Positions 1-6,392 of a DNA stretch of 9,542 nucleotides are shown piece by piece (position 1 is the first letter of the stretch; the number at the start of each line of letters is the position of its first letter). Origin of the DNA: Rhodoferax sp. (GTDB lineage: Bacteria > Pseudomonadota > Gammaproteobacteria > Burkholderiales > Burkholderiaceae_C); NCBI GenBank assembly GCA_030833685.1, contig JAURGS010000089.1, positions 1-9,542 of the forward strand, in the 5' to 3' direction. The notes under the pieces were generated by a model, which saw only the letters and a program-made list of their open reading frames with translations, had not been told where the DNA came from and searched no databases. Made by a program: the position numbers and the translations under genes.

Positions 1-876
1 CAGACCCTTATCTTTAAAGAACTGCTCCAGTTCACCCTCGAGCTTGAGCTGCTTTTGACGACCACTCTCGGCAGCGGCATCAGCGGCTTTCTGCACCGTG
101 GCTTGTTGAGCTGGCGTCAGTTTGTCCCAGACTTTTTTGCTCAGGGTGATGTAGTTCAGGTCAACCAGATGGCTGGTCAGAACAATTTGCTTGGTGACCT
201 CGAAGAACTTGGCGTCCCTATTGGTGGGCAGGGGGTTGTCCTGACCATCAATAGCACCTGTCTGCAAGCCGGTGTACACCTCAGTAAAGGCCATGGGCGT
301 AGGGTTGGCGCCCAGCGCCTTGCCCAGGAACATCCACGCTTCAGAGCCGGGCATGCGCAGCTTCACACCCGCCAGGTCAGCCGGGGTTTTGATCATCTTG
401 TCGGTGCGCAGGTTCAGCTGACGACGGCCAAGATACATCACGCTGAGCAACTTCACGCCCAGCTTGTCCTCGACTTTTTTCTTGTAAGGCTTAAAAAAGT
501 CAGAATTGAAAACGCTGACCTGGTGCGCGGCATCGCGATGCACGTAGCCGGCCGAGAACACGCTGAATTCCGGGAAGAACTCAGAGAGCTCCTGAGCGGA
601 AGCGATCGACATTTCCAGGTTACCGCGTGAAATCGCTTCGAGTTCTGTACCTTGTTTGAACAAAGACGCACTCCAATGCGGTTGTAAGGTCGCGAAGTCT
701 TTGACAGCGGGCGCGAACACCTCGGTCAATGCCACCGCACGCTGATCAGTGGCGGATGCTGGCGACGACAGACGCAGCTTGATGGGTTCAGCAGCCACAG
801 CCGCGCCGGCGGCCAACGCCAAAGCGCCCATGACAGCACCGGCCACGAATGTTCGGCGCAAAAAAGAAGTATTCAT
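1..876 (-). CDS. TRAP transporter substrate-binding protein, DctP family (C-terminus beyond left edge)
   Basis: The reverse strand from an ATG at 876 stays open for 292 codons to the window edge, so the C-terminus is missing. This is a periplasmic solute-binding protein that would deliver an organic acid to a TRAP (DctQM) membrane complex, not seen here. Residues 1-29 form an export signal: an Arg-Arg pair at 7-8 (LRRTFVAG, resembling a Tat motif), a hydrophobic Ala/Gly/Leu core, and a likely cut near AVA-A. The mature part follows the DctP pattern: RRQL at 151-154, PADLAGVKLRMPG around 165-177 with the family's carboxylate-binding Arg probably R174, then GAIDGQDNP at 208-216. A GGAGA ribosome site lies 8 bases before the ATG. 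The gene diverges from a TetR regulator and a dehydroquinate-type catabolic operon, so I infer a carboxylated cyclic polyol as ligand. Family assignment is very sure; the ligand is a guess. Confidence 0.93.
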   Translation of the reverse strand, partial: MNTSFLRRTFVAGAVMGALALAAGAAVAAEPIKLRLSSPASATDQRAVALTEVFAPAVKDFATLQPHWSASLFKQGTELEAISRGNLEMSIASAQELSEFFPEFSVFSAGYVHRDAAHQVSVFNSDFFKPYKKKVEDKLGVKLLSVMYLGRRQLNLRTDKMIKTPADLAGVKLRMPGSEAWMFLGKALGANPTPMAFTEVYTGLQTGAIDGQDNPLPTNRDAKFFEVTKQIVLTSHLVDLNYITLSKKVWDKLTPAQQATVQKAADAAAESGRQKQLKLEGELEQFFKDKGL

Positions 877-952
877 TGCAAGAGTCTCCGTAAAAAAGGA
901 CGTGGAACTTTGGGCCCAAGACATCCGTAGGCGCTCAAACCTAAACGCAAGC

Positions 953-982
953 TTGATGATCGCATGGTATCACAAATATAAT
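953..982 (+). promoter_or_regulatory. Predicted sigma-70 promoter for the tetR operon
   Basis: A -35-like TTGATG (953-958) is followed after 18 bases by a perfect TATAAT (977-982). This predicts a transcript starting near 988-990 with an untranslated leader of about 95 bases before tetR. The -35 matches consensus at 4 of 6 positions. The -10 box forms the exact spacer of an inverted repeat, so a bound repressor would block it directly. Confidence 0.6.
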
Positions 983-990
983 TTTGTACC
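966..990. promoter_or_regulatory. Operator candidate 1: inverted repeat enclosing the -10 box
   Basis: Arms ACAAA (972-976) and TTTGT (983-987) flank the hexamer TATAAT. Outer bases GGTA (966-969) and TACC (987-990) are also complementary but offset by two bases. The size and placement suit a TetR-family dimer. Assigning it to the adjacent TetR protein is inference from position. Confidence 0.5.
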
Positions 991-992
991 GT

Positions 993-1006
993 ACAGTTAA
1001 TACTGT
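993..1006. promoter_or_regulatory. Operator candidate 2: ACAGT-TAAT-ACTGT inverted repeat
   Basis: Perfect five-base arms ACAGT (993-997) and ACTGT (1002-1006) surround TAAT. Its centre is 20 bases, about two helical turns, from the first repeat, so two dimers could sit on the same face of the DNA. It lies just downstream of the predicted start of tetR transcription, a usual place for a repressor roadblock. Confidence 0.5.
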
Positions 1007-1044
1007 TTTTTTCTTTCATAATGCCCCTTCAAACTTAAAATATT

Positions 1045-1058
1045 TAGGGTAAACCCTA
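1045..1058. promoter_or_regulatory. Palindrome TAGGGT-AA-ACCCTA in the tetR leader
   Basis: Six-base perfect arms (1045-1050 and 1053-1058) around AA lie 24 bases before the tetR ATG. The sequence differs from the two upstream repeats, so a different regulator may bind here. Alternatively it could form a small RNA hairpin near the tetR start. There is no T-run after it, so it does not look like a terminator. I do not recognise the motif. Confidence 0.4.
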
Positions 1059-1082
1059 GTTTTCAGTAAAGCCTGCTCTGCA

Positions 1083-1766
1083 ATGAAACAAACGGTACAA
1101 AAACTTATGGGTGACAAGGGCAGCCGTCGGGCGCCCAAACGTACCAACGATGCCGCACGCACCCGAAGCGACATTCTGTTGGCAGCCATCCAGGAGTTTG
1201 GCGAAAAGGGCTTGGACGGGGCGCGCGTGGATTCAATTGCCGCCGCAACGCGCACCAGCAAGCGCATGATTTATTACTACTTCAAGAATAAAGTTGGTCT
1301 TTATCTCGCCGCACTAGAGCACTCCTACAGCACTACTCGCGATGGCGAAGTGGCACTTAAGCTGGACTTGCTCAGTCCTGAGGCGGCGATACGCACACTG
1401 GTCACCGTGACTTTCGATCACCACCTTCAAGATGAGCACTATGTGCGCATGGTGATGTCCGAGAACATCAACCGTGGCCGCTATCTGGCGCAAAGCCAAA
1501 AAATCCAGGAACTCAACCGCCCAGCCATCGCGCTCATACGCGCGATTTACGAGCGGGGCGTGGCGAGCGGTGTTTTTCGTGAGGGCCTGGATCCTGCAGA
1601 CATCCATGCCTCTATTTCGGCGCTGGCCTTTTTCAATGTCTCAAACCGGCACACCTTCGGTTTGATATTCAATCAGGATATTCAAGCCCCCGCCTATGTC
1701 GCCAACCGGCGAGAAAGCATTGTTCAGATGATTCTGCGCTACATGGCCAGGACAGCGACGCCATGA
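1083..1766 (+). CDS. TetR/AcrR-family transcriptional regulator
   Basis: A 227-residue one-component regulator. The DNA-binding helix-turn-helix spans roughly residues 26-73: ARTRSDILLAAIQEFGEKG leads into the first helices, and TSKRMIYYYFKNKVGLY (58-74) holds the recognition helix and the TetR signature Y-Y-Y-F-x-N-K. The rest (about 80-220) is the helical ligand-binding and dimerisation half typical of TetR proteins, such as RutR-like members. The length is normal. Start choice is uncertain: the ATG at 1083 and an in-frame ATG at 1107 both lack a clear Shine-Dalgarno, and the region before the HTH is variable in this family. The stop overlaps the next ATG (ATGA), implying co-transcription with the oxidoreductase. 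It probably represses its own operon and perhaps the divergent dctP gene, responding to the imported compound or a pathway intermediate. Family is certain; the effector is unknown. Confidence 0.95.
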   Translation: MKQTVQKLMGDKGSRRAPKRTNDAARTRSDILLAAIQEFGEKGLDGARVDSIAAATRTSKRMIYYYFKNKVGLYLAALEHSYSTTRDGEVALKLDLLSPEAAIRTLVTVTFDHHLQDEHYVRMVMSENINRGRYLAQSQKIQELNRPAIALIRAIYERGVASGVFREGLDPADIHASISALAFFNVSNRHTFGLIFNQDIQAPAYVANRRESIVQMILRYMARTATP

Positions 1767-2833
1767 CCTTACACCAGACACCACTAAGGCCAACCCGCAT
1801 CGCCGTGGCAGGCGCTGGCCTGATAGGTCAAGCCCACCTGCGTGTGCTGGCCGCCAATACCCAAGCCACCATTAGCGGCATCGCTGATCCGTCGCCCGCC
1901 AGCGCACAGCTGGCCAAACAGTACGGCGTACCCTGGTACGCCAGCTTGGGTGAACTACTCGAGCAGGACCAAGCCGACGGCGTGGTTCTGGCAACGCCAA
2001 ACCAGCTGCACGTCGACCAAACTCTGCAGTGCGCCCAAAGAGGTGTGCCGGTCTTACTGGAAAAGCCTGTAGCCACCTCAGTCGCCGAAGGCAAGCGGCT
2101 GCTTGATGCGGTGACATCCGCTCACGCCAAGGTGCTGGTAGGCCATCACCGTGCGCACAGCCCCATCATGGCTTTGGCGCGCGAGGTGGTTGCCGCAGGC
2201 CGGCTGGGCAAGCTTGTGGCTGTGCAGGGCAGCGCCACCTTTTACAAGCCCGATCACTATTTTCAAGAGGGGCCCTGGCGCACCAAGGCAGGAGGCGGGC
2301 CGATCCTGATCAACATGATTCATGAGGTTCATAACCTGCGCATGCTGTGCGGAGAAATCATTGCCGTGCAAGCCTTTGCCTCCAGTGCCAGCCGGGGCTT
2401 CGAAGTGGAAGACACCGTGGCTATCAACCTGCGATTTGACTCCGGTGTCCTGGGCACTTTTATGCTCAGCGACACAGCGGCCAGCGCGCGCAGCTGGGAA
2501 CAAACTGCGCAAGAGAACAAGTCTTACCCCAGCTATGACGACGAAGACTGCTACACGATCAGCGGAACAGCGGGCACCCTGGCGGTTCCCACGATGCGAC
2601 TCAAATACTATGCCGATCCCAGCGCGCGCTCCTGGTGGAAGCCGTTTCAAACCGAGGTGCTGGCGTTGACTCGCGAAGACCCTTTAGAGCGACAAATGGC
2701 GCATTTCATTGCCGTCATCCGGGGCAATGCTGAGCCACTGGTGAGCGTGCGCGACGGGCTGCAAAATCTGCGCGTCACCGAAGCGATCGGTCAAGCCGTT
2801 CGCGCGGGAAAAACTATTTCGATTTCAAGCTAA
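1763..2833 (+). CDS. Gfo/Idh/MocA-family NAD(P)-dependent oxidoreductase
   Basis: A 356-residue cytoplasmic dehydrogenase of the glucose-fructose oxidoreductase / inositol dehydrogenase / MocA family, which oxidises or reduces a ring or chain hydroxyl of sugars and cyclitols. Residues 10-125 form a Rossmann domain with GAGLIG at 17-22. Asp at 42 ends the second strand (GIADPS), favouring NAD. The EKP motif is at 100-102. The C-terminal substrate domain has GGGPILINMIHEVHN around 177-191, where H187 and H190 lie in the usual catalytic motif; the Asp often found in this HxxD-like motif is His here. The ATG lies inside the tetR stop, so translation is probably coupled. It is followed by dehydroquinate dehydratase and shikimate dehydrogenase homologues, so a role in oxidising quinate-like or other cyclitol acids is a reasonable inference. 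Exact substrate unknown. Confidence 0.93.
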   Translation: MTLHQTPLRPTRIAVAGAGLIGQAHLRVLAANTQATISGIADPSPASAQLAKQYGVPWYASLGELLEQDQADGVVLATPNQLHVDQTLQCAQRGVPVLLEKPVATSVAEGKRLLDAVTSAHAKVLVGHHRAHSPIMALAREVVAAGRLGKLVAVQGSATFYKPDHYFQEGPWRTKAGGGPILINMIHEVHNLRMLCGEIIAVQAFASSASRGFEVEDTVAINLRFDSGVLGTFMLSDTAASARSWEQTAQENKSYPSYDDEDCYTISGTAGTLAVPTMRLKYYADPSARSWWKPFQTEVLALTREDPLERQMAHFIAVIRGNAEPLVSVRDGLQNLRVTEAIGQAVRAGKTISISS

Positions 2834-2845
2834 AAGGATTGACAC

Positions 2846-3295
2846 ATGAAAGTTCTCATGCTCCACGGCATCAACCACAATATGTTTGGCAAACGCGACC
2901 CCAAACAGTACGGCACGATCACGCTCGACGAGATCAACGCCAAGCTCACGGCGCTCGGCGGCGAGCTTGGGGCCGAGATTCAAACCTTCCAAACCAATGA
3001 CGAAGGCGCCATGTGCGACCGAATCCACCAGGCCTATTTCGATCAGGCTGACGCAGTCCTCATCAATGCTGGTGCCTGGACGCATTACAGCTATGGCATC
3101 CGGGATGCCCTGGCGGTACTGACCTGCCCTGTTGTGGAATTGCACATGTCCAACATCCACGCCCGCGAGGCCTTCCGTCACCACTCGGTGATTGCCGAAA
3201 TCGTGATGGGCCAGATCTGTGGCTTTGGCGCCGACAGCTACCTGTTGGCCCTGCGCGCCGGCGTTTCTGCCGCCAAGGCTAAAAGCTCCGCCTGA
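2846..3295 (+). CDS. aroQ: Type II 3-dehydroquinate dehydratase homologue (diverged AroQ)
   Basis: A 149-residue protein of normal length for the small dodecameric type II dehydroquinase, which removes water from 3-dehydroquinate to give 3-dehydroshikimate through an enolate. Catalytic positions are kept: N10, R17, Y22 on the mobile loop (GKRDPKQYG), N74, H80, E98, H100 and R107 (VELHMSNIHARE). Several neighbours differ from the usual enzyme. LNGPNLN is LHGINHN here, and NPGAYTHTS is NAGAWTHYS. The active chemistry therefore looks intact while the pocket is altered. A clear ribosome site (AAAGGA, 2833-2838) lies 7 bases before the ATG, and the upstream oxidoreductase ends 12 bases away. The operon setting points to catabolism rather than the housekeeping shikimate pathway. 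It may still act on dehydroquinate or on a close analogue. Confidence 0.92.
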   Translation: MKVLMLHGINHNMFGKRDPKQYGTITLDEINAKLTALGGELGAEIQTFQTNDEGAMCDRIHQAYFDQADAVLINAGAWTHYSYGIRDALAVLTCPVVELHMSNIHAREAFRHHSVIAEIVMGQICGFGADSYLLALRAGVSAAKAKSSA

Positions 3296-3325
3296 AGCCT
3301 GTACTCAACCCAGTCATCACCTGTC

Positions 3326-4156
3326 ATGCGCATCGACGGCCACACTGAGATCATCGCGCACATCGGCTACCCCACCCACGCCTTTCGTGCGCCGTTGATC
3401 TACAACCCTTGGTTTGCCAAAGCGGGTATCAACGCGCTGGTGGTGCCCATGGGCTGCCAGGCCAGCGACTATGCCCCGCTGCTGCGCGCTGTTTTCAGCT
3501 TGAGCAATATCCGCGGCGCGCTGATCACCATGCCCCACAAGGTCAGCACTGTCGGGCTGCTTGACGAGGTTCTGCCCGGCGCGCAGATTGCTGGCGCTGT
3601 CAATGCGGTACGCCGTTTAGCCGATGGACGACTGCAAGGTGACATGTTCGACGGCGAAGGCTTTGTGCGTGGACTGCGGCGCAAAGGCTTTGAGCCCAAA
3701 GGTCAAAGCGCACTCGTGCTGGGTGCCGGTGGTGTCGGCAGCGCCATCGCCGCGTCGCTGGCCGCCGCCGGCGTGGCGGCGCTCAAACTATTTGACCTGA
3801 ACCCACAGGCAGCCCACGCTTTGCGCTCCAGGTTGCTGCAACATTACCCCGATCTGAAGGTCAGCGTGAATGACGCCGATCCCGCAGGCCTTGGCCTGTT
3901 GGTCAATGCCACACCGCTGGGCATGAATGCGTCAGACCCCCTGCCCATCGACGTCAGCCGGCTGGGCGCTGACACCTTTGTGGGCGAGGTGGTCATGAAA
4001 GTCGATATGACGCCGTTTCTCAAAGCTGCGGTGCAAAAAGGGTGCCGGGTGCAGATTGGTTCGGACATGCTGTTTGAGCAAATCCCAGCGTATCTGGAGT
4101 TTTTCGGCTTTTCGGCGCCCACACCGGACGAGCTGCGCCAGGTGGCACTGCGCTGA
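3326..4156 (+). CDS. Shikimate/quinate dehydrogenase-family protein (diverged AroE paralogue)
   Basis: A 276-residue protein with the two-domain shikimate dehydrogenase fold. The N-terminal substrate domain keeps the catalytic Lys (K72 in ITMPHK), Asn (N93 in GAVNAV) and Asp (D109 in FDGEGF), and Q252 occurs in the MLFEQ segment. The nucleotide domain has GAGGVGSA at 133-140 and VNATPLGM at 193-200. Two features are unusual. The HSLSP motif, whose serines hold the shikimate carboxylate, reads HAFRA (18-22). The NRT motif that selects NADP is replaced by FDLNP (156-160), where an Asp suggests NAD. It is therefore probably not the biosynthetic AroE but a catabolic or different-substrate relative, like the YdiB, SdhL or Ael1 groups. 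The gap from aroQ is 30 bases with no strong ribosome site. The start is supported by the family-like N-terminus close before IAHIGYP. Confidence 0.88.
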   Translation: MRIDGHTEIIAHIGYPTHAFRAPLIYNPWFAKAGINALVVPMGCQASDYAPLLRAVFSLSNIRGALITMPHKVSTVGLLDEVLPGAQIAGAVNAVRRLADGRLQGDMFDGEGFVRGLRRKGFEPKGQSALVLGAGGVGSAIAASLAAAGVAALKLFDLNPQAAHALRSRLLQHYPDLKVSVNDADPAGLGLLVNATPLGMNASDPLPIDVSRLGADTFVGEVVMKVDMTPFLKAAVQKGCRVQIGSDMLFEQIPAYLEFFGFSAPTPDELRQVALR

Positions 4157-4159
4157 AAC

Positions 4160-4193
4160 TGCGCCAGGCCCGGCAACCGAGCGCACTGGCGCA
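4160..4193 (+). repeat. Inverted repeat after the aroE-like gene
   Basis: Arms TGCGCCAG (4160-4167) and CTGGCGCA (4186-4193) are perfectly complementary around an 18-base loop, just past the stop codon. There is no T-run, so this is at best a weak or Rho-assisted end of the operon. The sequence CTGCGCCAGG also occurs 26 bases earlier (4133-4142) inside the gene. Confidence 0.4.
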
Positions 4194-4230
4194 CAATTGA
4201 CCACTTCCTTTATTTTCAAGTAAGCAGGTC

Positions 4231-4680
4231 ATGACTTATTCATTTCTGGTTTTTCTTCACCTAGCGGGCGTCATAGTCTGGGTGGGCGGTATGTTTTTTG
4301 CCTACTATTGCCTGAGGCCAGCCGCAGCGGCTGAGCTGGCGCCACCCCAGCGCCTGCCCCTGTGGCGGCGCACCTTTGCTCGCTTTCTGCCCTACACCGC
4401 CGTGGCGGTGATCGCTATCGTCTTCTCGGGCGGCACCATGCTGGCCCAGGTGGGCATGCGCAATGCACCAACCGGATGGCATGTGATGCTGGGCCTGGGG
4501 CTGCTGATGGCGGTGGTTTTTGTGTACGTGTATACCTACCTCTACCCCAAGTTGTGCCGCGCCTGCGACCAAAGCGACTGGCTACAAGCGGCCCGCGCCC
4601 TGGACCGAATTCGCCACATGGTGGCCGTTAACCTGGGACTGTCCATCCTGACGCTCGGTTCTGCTGTTCTGTGGCGCTAA
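4231..4680 (+). CDS. Small CopD-like integral membrane protein
   Basis: A 149-residue inner-membrane protein with four predicted hydrophobic helices at about 4-28, 53-74, 83-105 and 129-147. The first carries FLHLAGVIVWVGG, the H-x6-W-x-G-G signature seen in the CopD (copper export) group and related small heme or copper membrane proteins. Histidines at 10, 84 and 129 sit in or at the edge of helices and could bind metal or heme. That is inferred from position only. The loop between helices 1 and 2 is basic (LWRRTFARF), which suits a cytosolic location. The gene stands alone: it starts 74 bases after the aroE-like gene and faces the M20 gene. The ribosome site is weak. Specific function is unknown, and a copper role should not be assumed from the family name. 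Confidence 0.8.
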   Translation: MTYSFLVFLHLAGVIVWVGGMFFAYYCLRPAAAAELAPPQRLPLWRRTFARFLPYTAVAVIAIVFSGGTMLAQVGMRNAPTGWHVMLGLGLLMAVVFVYVYTYLYPKLCRACDQSDWLQAARALDRIRHMVAVNLGLSILTLGSAVLWR

Positions 4681-4693
4681 GCGACGAACCTCA

Positions 4694-4723
4694 TCGGGTA
4701 AGCATGAGCCGCAGCTTGCCCGA
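4694..4723. terminator. GC-rich hairpin between convergent genes (possible bidirectional terminator)
   Basis: TCGGGTAAGC (4694-4703) pairs with GCTTGCCCGA (4714-4723) over ten positions with one wobble, around a 10-base loop. It lies 14 bases after the CopD-like stop and about 50 bases beyond the end of the M20 gene on the other strand. No T-run follows on either side, so termination strength is uncertain. Confidence 0.5.
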
Positions 4724-4772
4724 GCGTCAAATCAAGCGCTACAGGTAAAAGCGGCCGCGCACTTGCAGCGGG

Positions 4773-6260
4773 TCAGGCGGCTTGCGCGATCAATTGCGCC
4801 ACAGCCGCAGTGAGCTTTTTGGCATACGGTACGTGCAAAAACTCGTTGGGGCCGTGCGCATTGCTCTGAGGTCCGAGCACACCACAGACCAACATTTGCG
4901 CTTTCGGAAAGCCCTTGGAGAGCATGTTCATCAAAGGGATCGTGCCCCCTTGGCCGATATAGCCACAAGGCGCGCCGAAGTGGCTTTGCGAGGCTGCATG
5001 AAGCGCTTGCTCAAACCAAGTCGCGGTTTCTGGCGCATTCCAACCTGTGGCGGCATGTCGAGGCTCAAATGTCACCCGCGCCTGGTACGGTGCGTTGTCC
5101 TCCAACAATGCTTTGAGGCGTTGCGTGGCCTGCGCCGCGTCGACTGTTGGCGGCAAGCGCAGGCTTAGCTTGAATGCGGTGTAGGGTCTGAGCACATTGC
5201 CCGCATTTTGCAGATCTGGAAAACCGTCAGCGCCAATCACGCTGAGCGCCGGCAGCCAGGTCCGGTTCAGCAAAGCCTGTACCGGGTCGGTGGTGGTGGG
5301 CAGCACACTTTGCACCGAGCCATCACAGTCGTAATGCGCCCACGGAAAACGCTTATAAATTTGCTCGCCCAAAATGCCTGCGGTCTGCGCCATCTGTGCC
5401 ATGCGCTGCTCGGGAACCTCGCAGTAAAAGTCTGGCGGAAGCAATCGGCCAGTGGCACTGTCTTCAAGGCGCTCAATGAGCTGGCGCATGATGCGAAAAC
5501 TTGAAGGCACAACACCACTGGCATCCCCAGAGTGCACGCCTTCAGTGAGGACCTCAACCTTGAGAATGCCGCCAGTCATGCCGCGCAAGCTGGTGGTCAT
5601 CCATAGCTGATCGTAATTACCCGCGCCCGAGTCCAGGCAAATCACCAGCCCGACATCGCCCATGCGGTCTTTGAGCGCATCCACATAGGGCAACAAATCC
5701 GGCGAACCGCTCTCTTCGGATGTTTCAATCAAGCCCACGATACGCGGATGCGCCGCGCCCTGACGTTTGAGGGCCTGTATCGCCGCCAACGCAGCGTAGA
5801 CGGCGTAACCATCATCCGCGCCGCCGCGGCCGTACAGCCGTCCGTCCTGGTACTTGGGCGTCCATGGGCCCAGGTCAGAGCGCCAGCCGGTGAACTCCGG
5901 CTGTTTGTCCAGATGACCGTACATCAAAACCGTCTGCCCCTTCAGGGGTCCACTGGAGGCCTGCGCATTGGCGCCTGTGCTGGCTGGCACTTCAAAAAAC
6001 AGCACCGGCGTGCGCCCATCGAGCGTGATGAGCTCCAGGCGTAAGCCGTCGACTTTTTGCGCCTCGACCCATTGCGCCGCATCGCGCACCACCGCCTGGA
6101 TATGTCCATGCTGAGCCCAATTCGGATCGAAGGTGGGCGACTTGGCAGGAATTTCAATGTAACGGCGCAGACAAGTCAGCAGCTCTTCATCCCACTGACG
6201 ACTGACCTGCGCCAGCAATTGTTCAGTGTTAATCGCTGTAGGGGGAAGCGGTGCGTTCAT
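4773..6260 (-). CDS. M20-family metallopeptidase (dipeptidase, carnosinase/CPG2 type)
   Basis: A 495-residue cytoplasmic di-zinc peptidase that likely splits dipeptides or related amides. Metal and catalytic residues are all visible: H116 and D118 in YGHLDKQ, bridging D149 in GRGGADDG, base E182 and ligand E183 in TSEESGSPD, D210 in CLDSG, and H469 in SNAHGPNE. The lid and dimerisation domain lies around 225-400, with VHSGDASG at 242-249. The frame is open 90 codons further upstream, but that stretch lacks family similarity and is antisense to the mutarotase gene. The ATG at 6260 has GGAG seven bases upstream, so I chose it. The gene is single, facing the CopD-like gene and diverging from the mutarotase. 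Peptide specificity cannot be read from sequence. Confidence 0.94.
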   Translation of the reverse strand: MNAPLPPTAINTEQLLAQVSRQWDEELLTCLRRYIEIPAKSPTFDPNWAQHGHIQAVVRDAAQWVEAQKVDGLRLELITLDGRTPVLFFEVPASTGANAQASSGPLKGQTVLMYGHLDKQPEFTGWRSDLGPWTPKYQDGRLYGRGGADDGYAVYAALAAIQALKRQGAAHPRIVGLIETSEESGSPDLLPYVDALKDRMGDVGLVICLDSGAGNYDQLWMTTSLRGMTGGILKVEVLTEGVHSGDASGVVPSSFRIMRQLIERLEDSATGRLLPPDFYCEVPEQRMAQMAQTAGILGEQIYKRFPWAHYDCDGSVQSVLPTTTDPVQALLNRTWLPALSVIGADGFPDLQNAGNVLRPYTAFKLSLRLPPTVDAAQATQRLKALLEDNAPYQARVTFEPRHAATGWNAPETATWFEQALHAASQSHFGAPCGYIGQGGTIPLMNMLSKGFPKAQMLVCGVLGPQSNAHGPNEFLHVPYAKKLTAAVAQLIAQAA

Positions 6261-6392
6261 AGCTGATCTCCAAGACAGGGCCCGGCTGCGGTCGGTGGGA
6301 AGCAGATGATGCCACGCTTGGGCTCTTGGCGCAGCAGGCTGAGGCAAAATCAATTCGATCAATCCCCAGCGCTGCCACCCAATACATACCTC
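6261..6392. promoter_or_regulatory. Divergent intergenic region, M20 peptidase / mutarotase
   Basis: These 132 bases lie between the two divergent starts and must hold both promoters unless the mutarotase starts earlier, at 6306. The only clear element is the GGAG (6268-6271 complement) serving the peptidase gene. No convincing -35/-10 pair was found on either strand. Confidence 0.5.

Larger units (their letters stand above)
877..1082. promoter_or_regulatory. Divergent control region between dctP-type gene and tetR operon
   Basis: These 206 bases separate the two divergent genes and are AT-rich from about 966 to 1075, unlike the GC-rich coding DNA around them. They contain a good rightward promoter, two closely spaced inverted repeats centred near 979.5 and 999.5, and a third palindrome centred near 1051.5, listed separately. 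I could not find a convincing leftward promoter. A weak leftward -10 candidate, TATATT (975-980 complement), falls inside the first repeat. No small open frame with a ribosome site was evident. Confidence 0.75.

Noticed and set aside
55..630. 191-codon plus-strand open frame opposite the DctP gene
   Set aside because: The minus strand encodes an uninterrupted DctP protein with signal peptide and motifs; the plus frame has none.
2078..2650. 190-codon minus-strand open frame inside the Gfo/Idh/MocA gene
   Set aside because: Antisense to a complete family member and without recognisable motifs or a ribosome site.
6306..6392. 29-codon extension of the mutarotase from ATG 6306
   Set aside because: A GGGAAG lies close upstream, so it is not excluded, but the added residues do not match the family and the length from 6393 agrees with YeaD.
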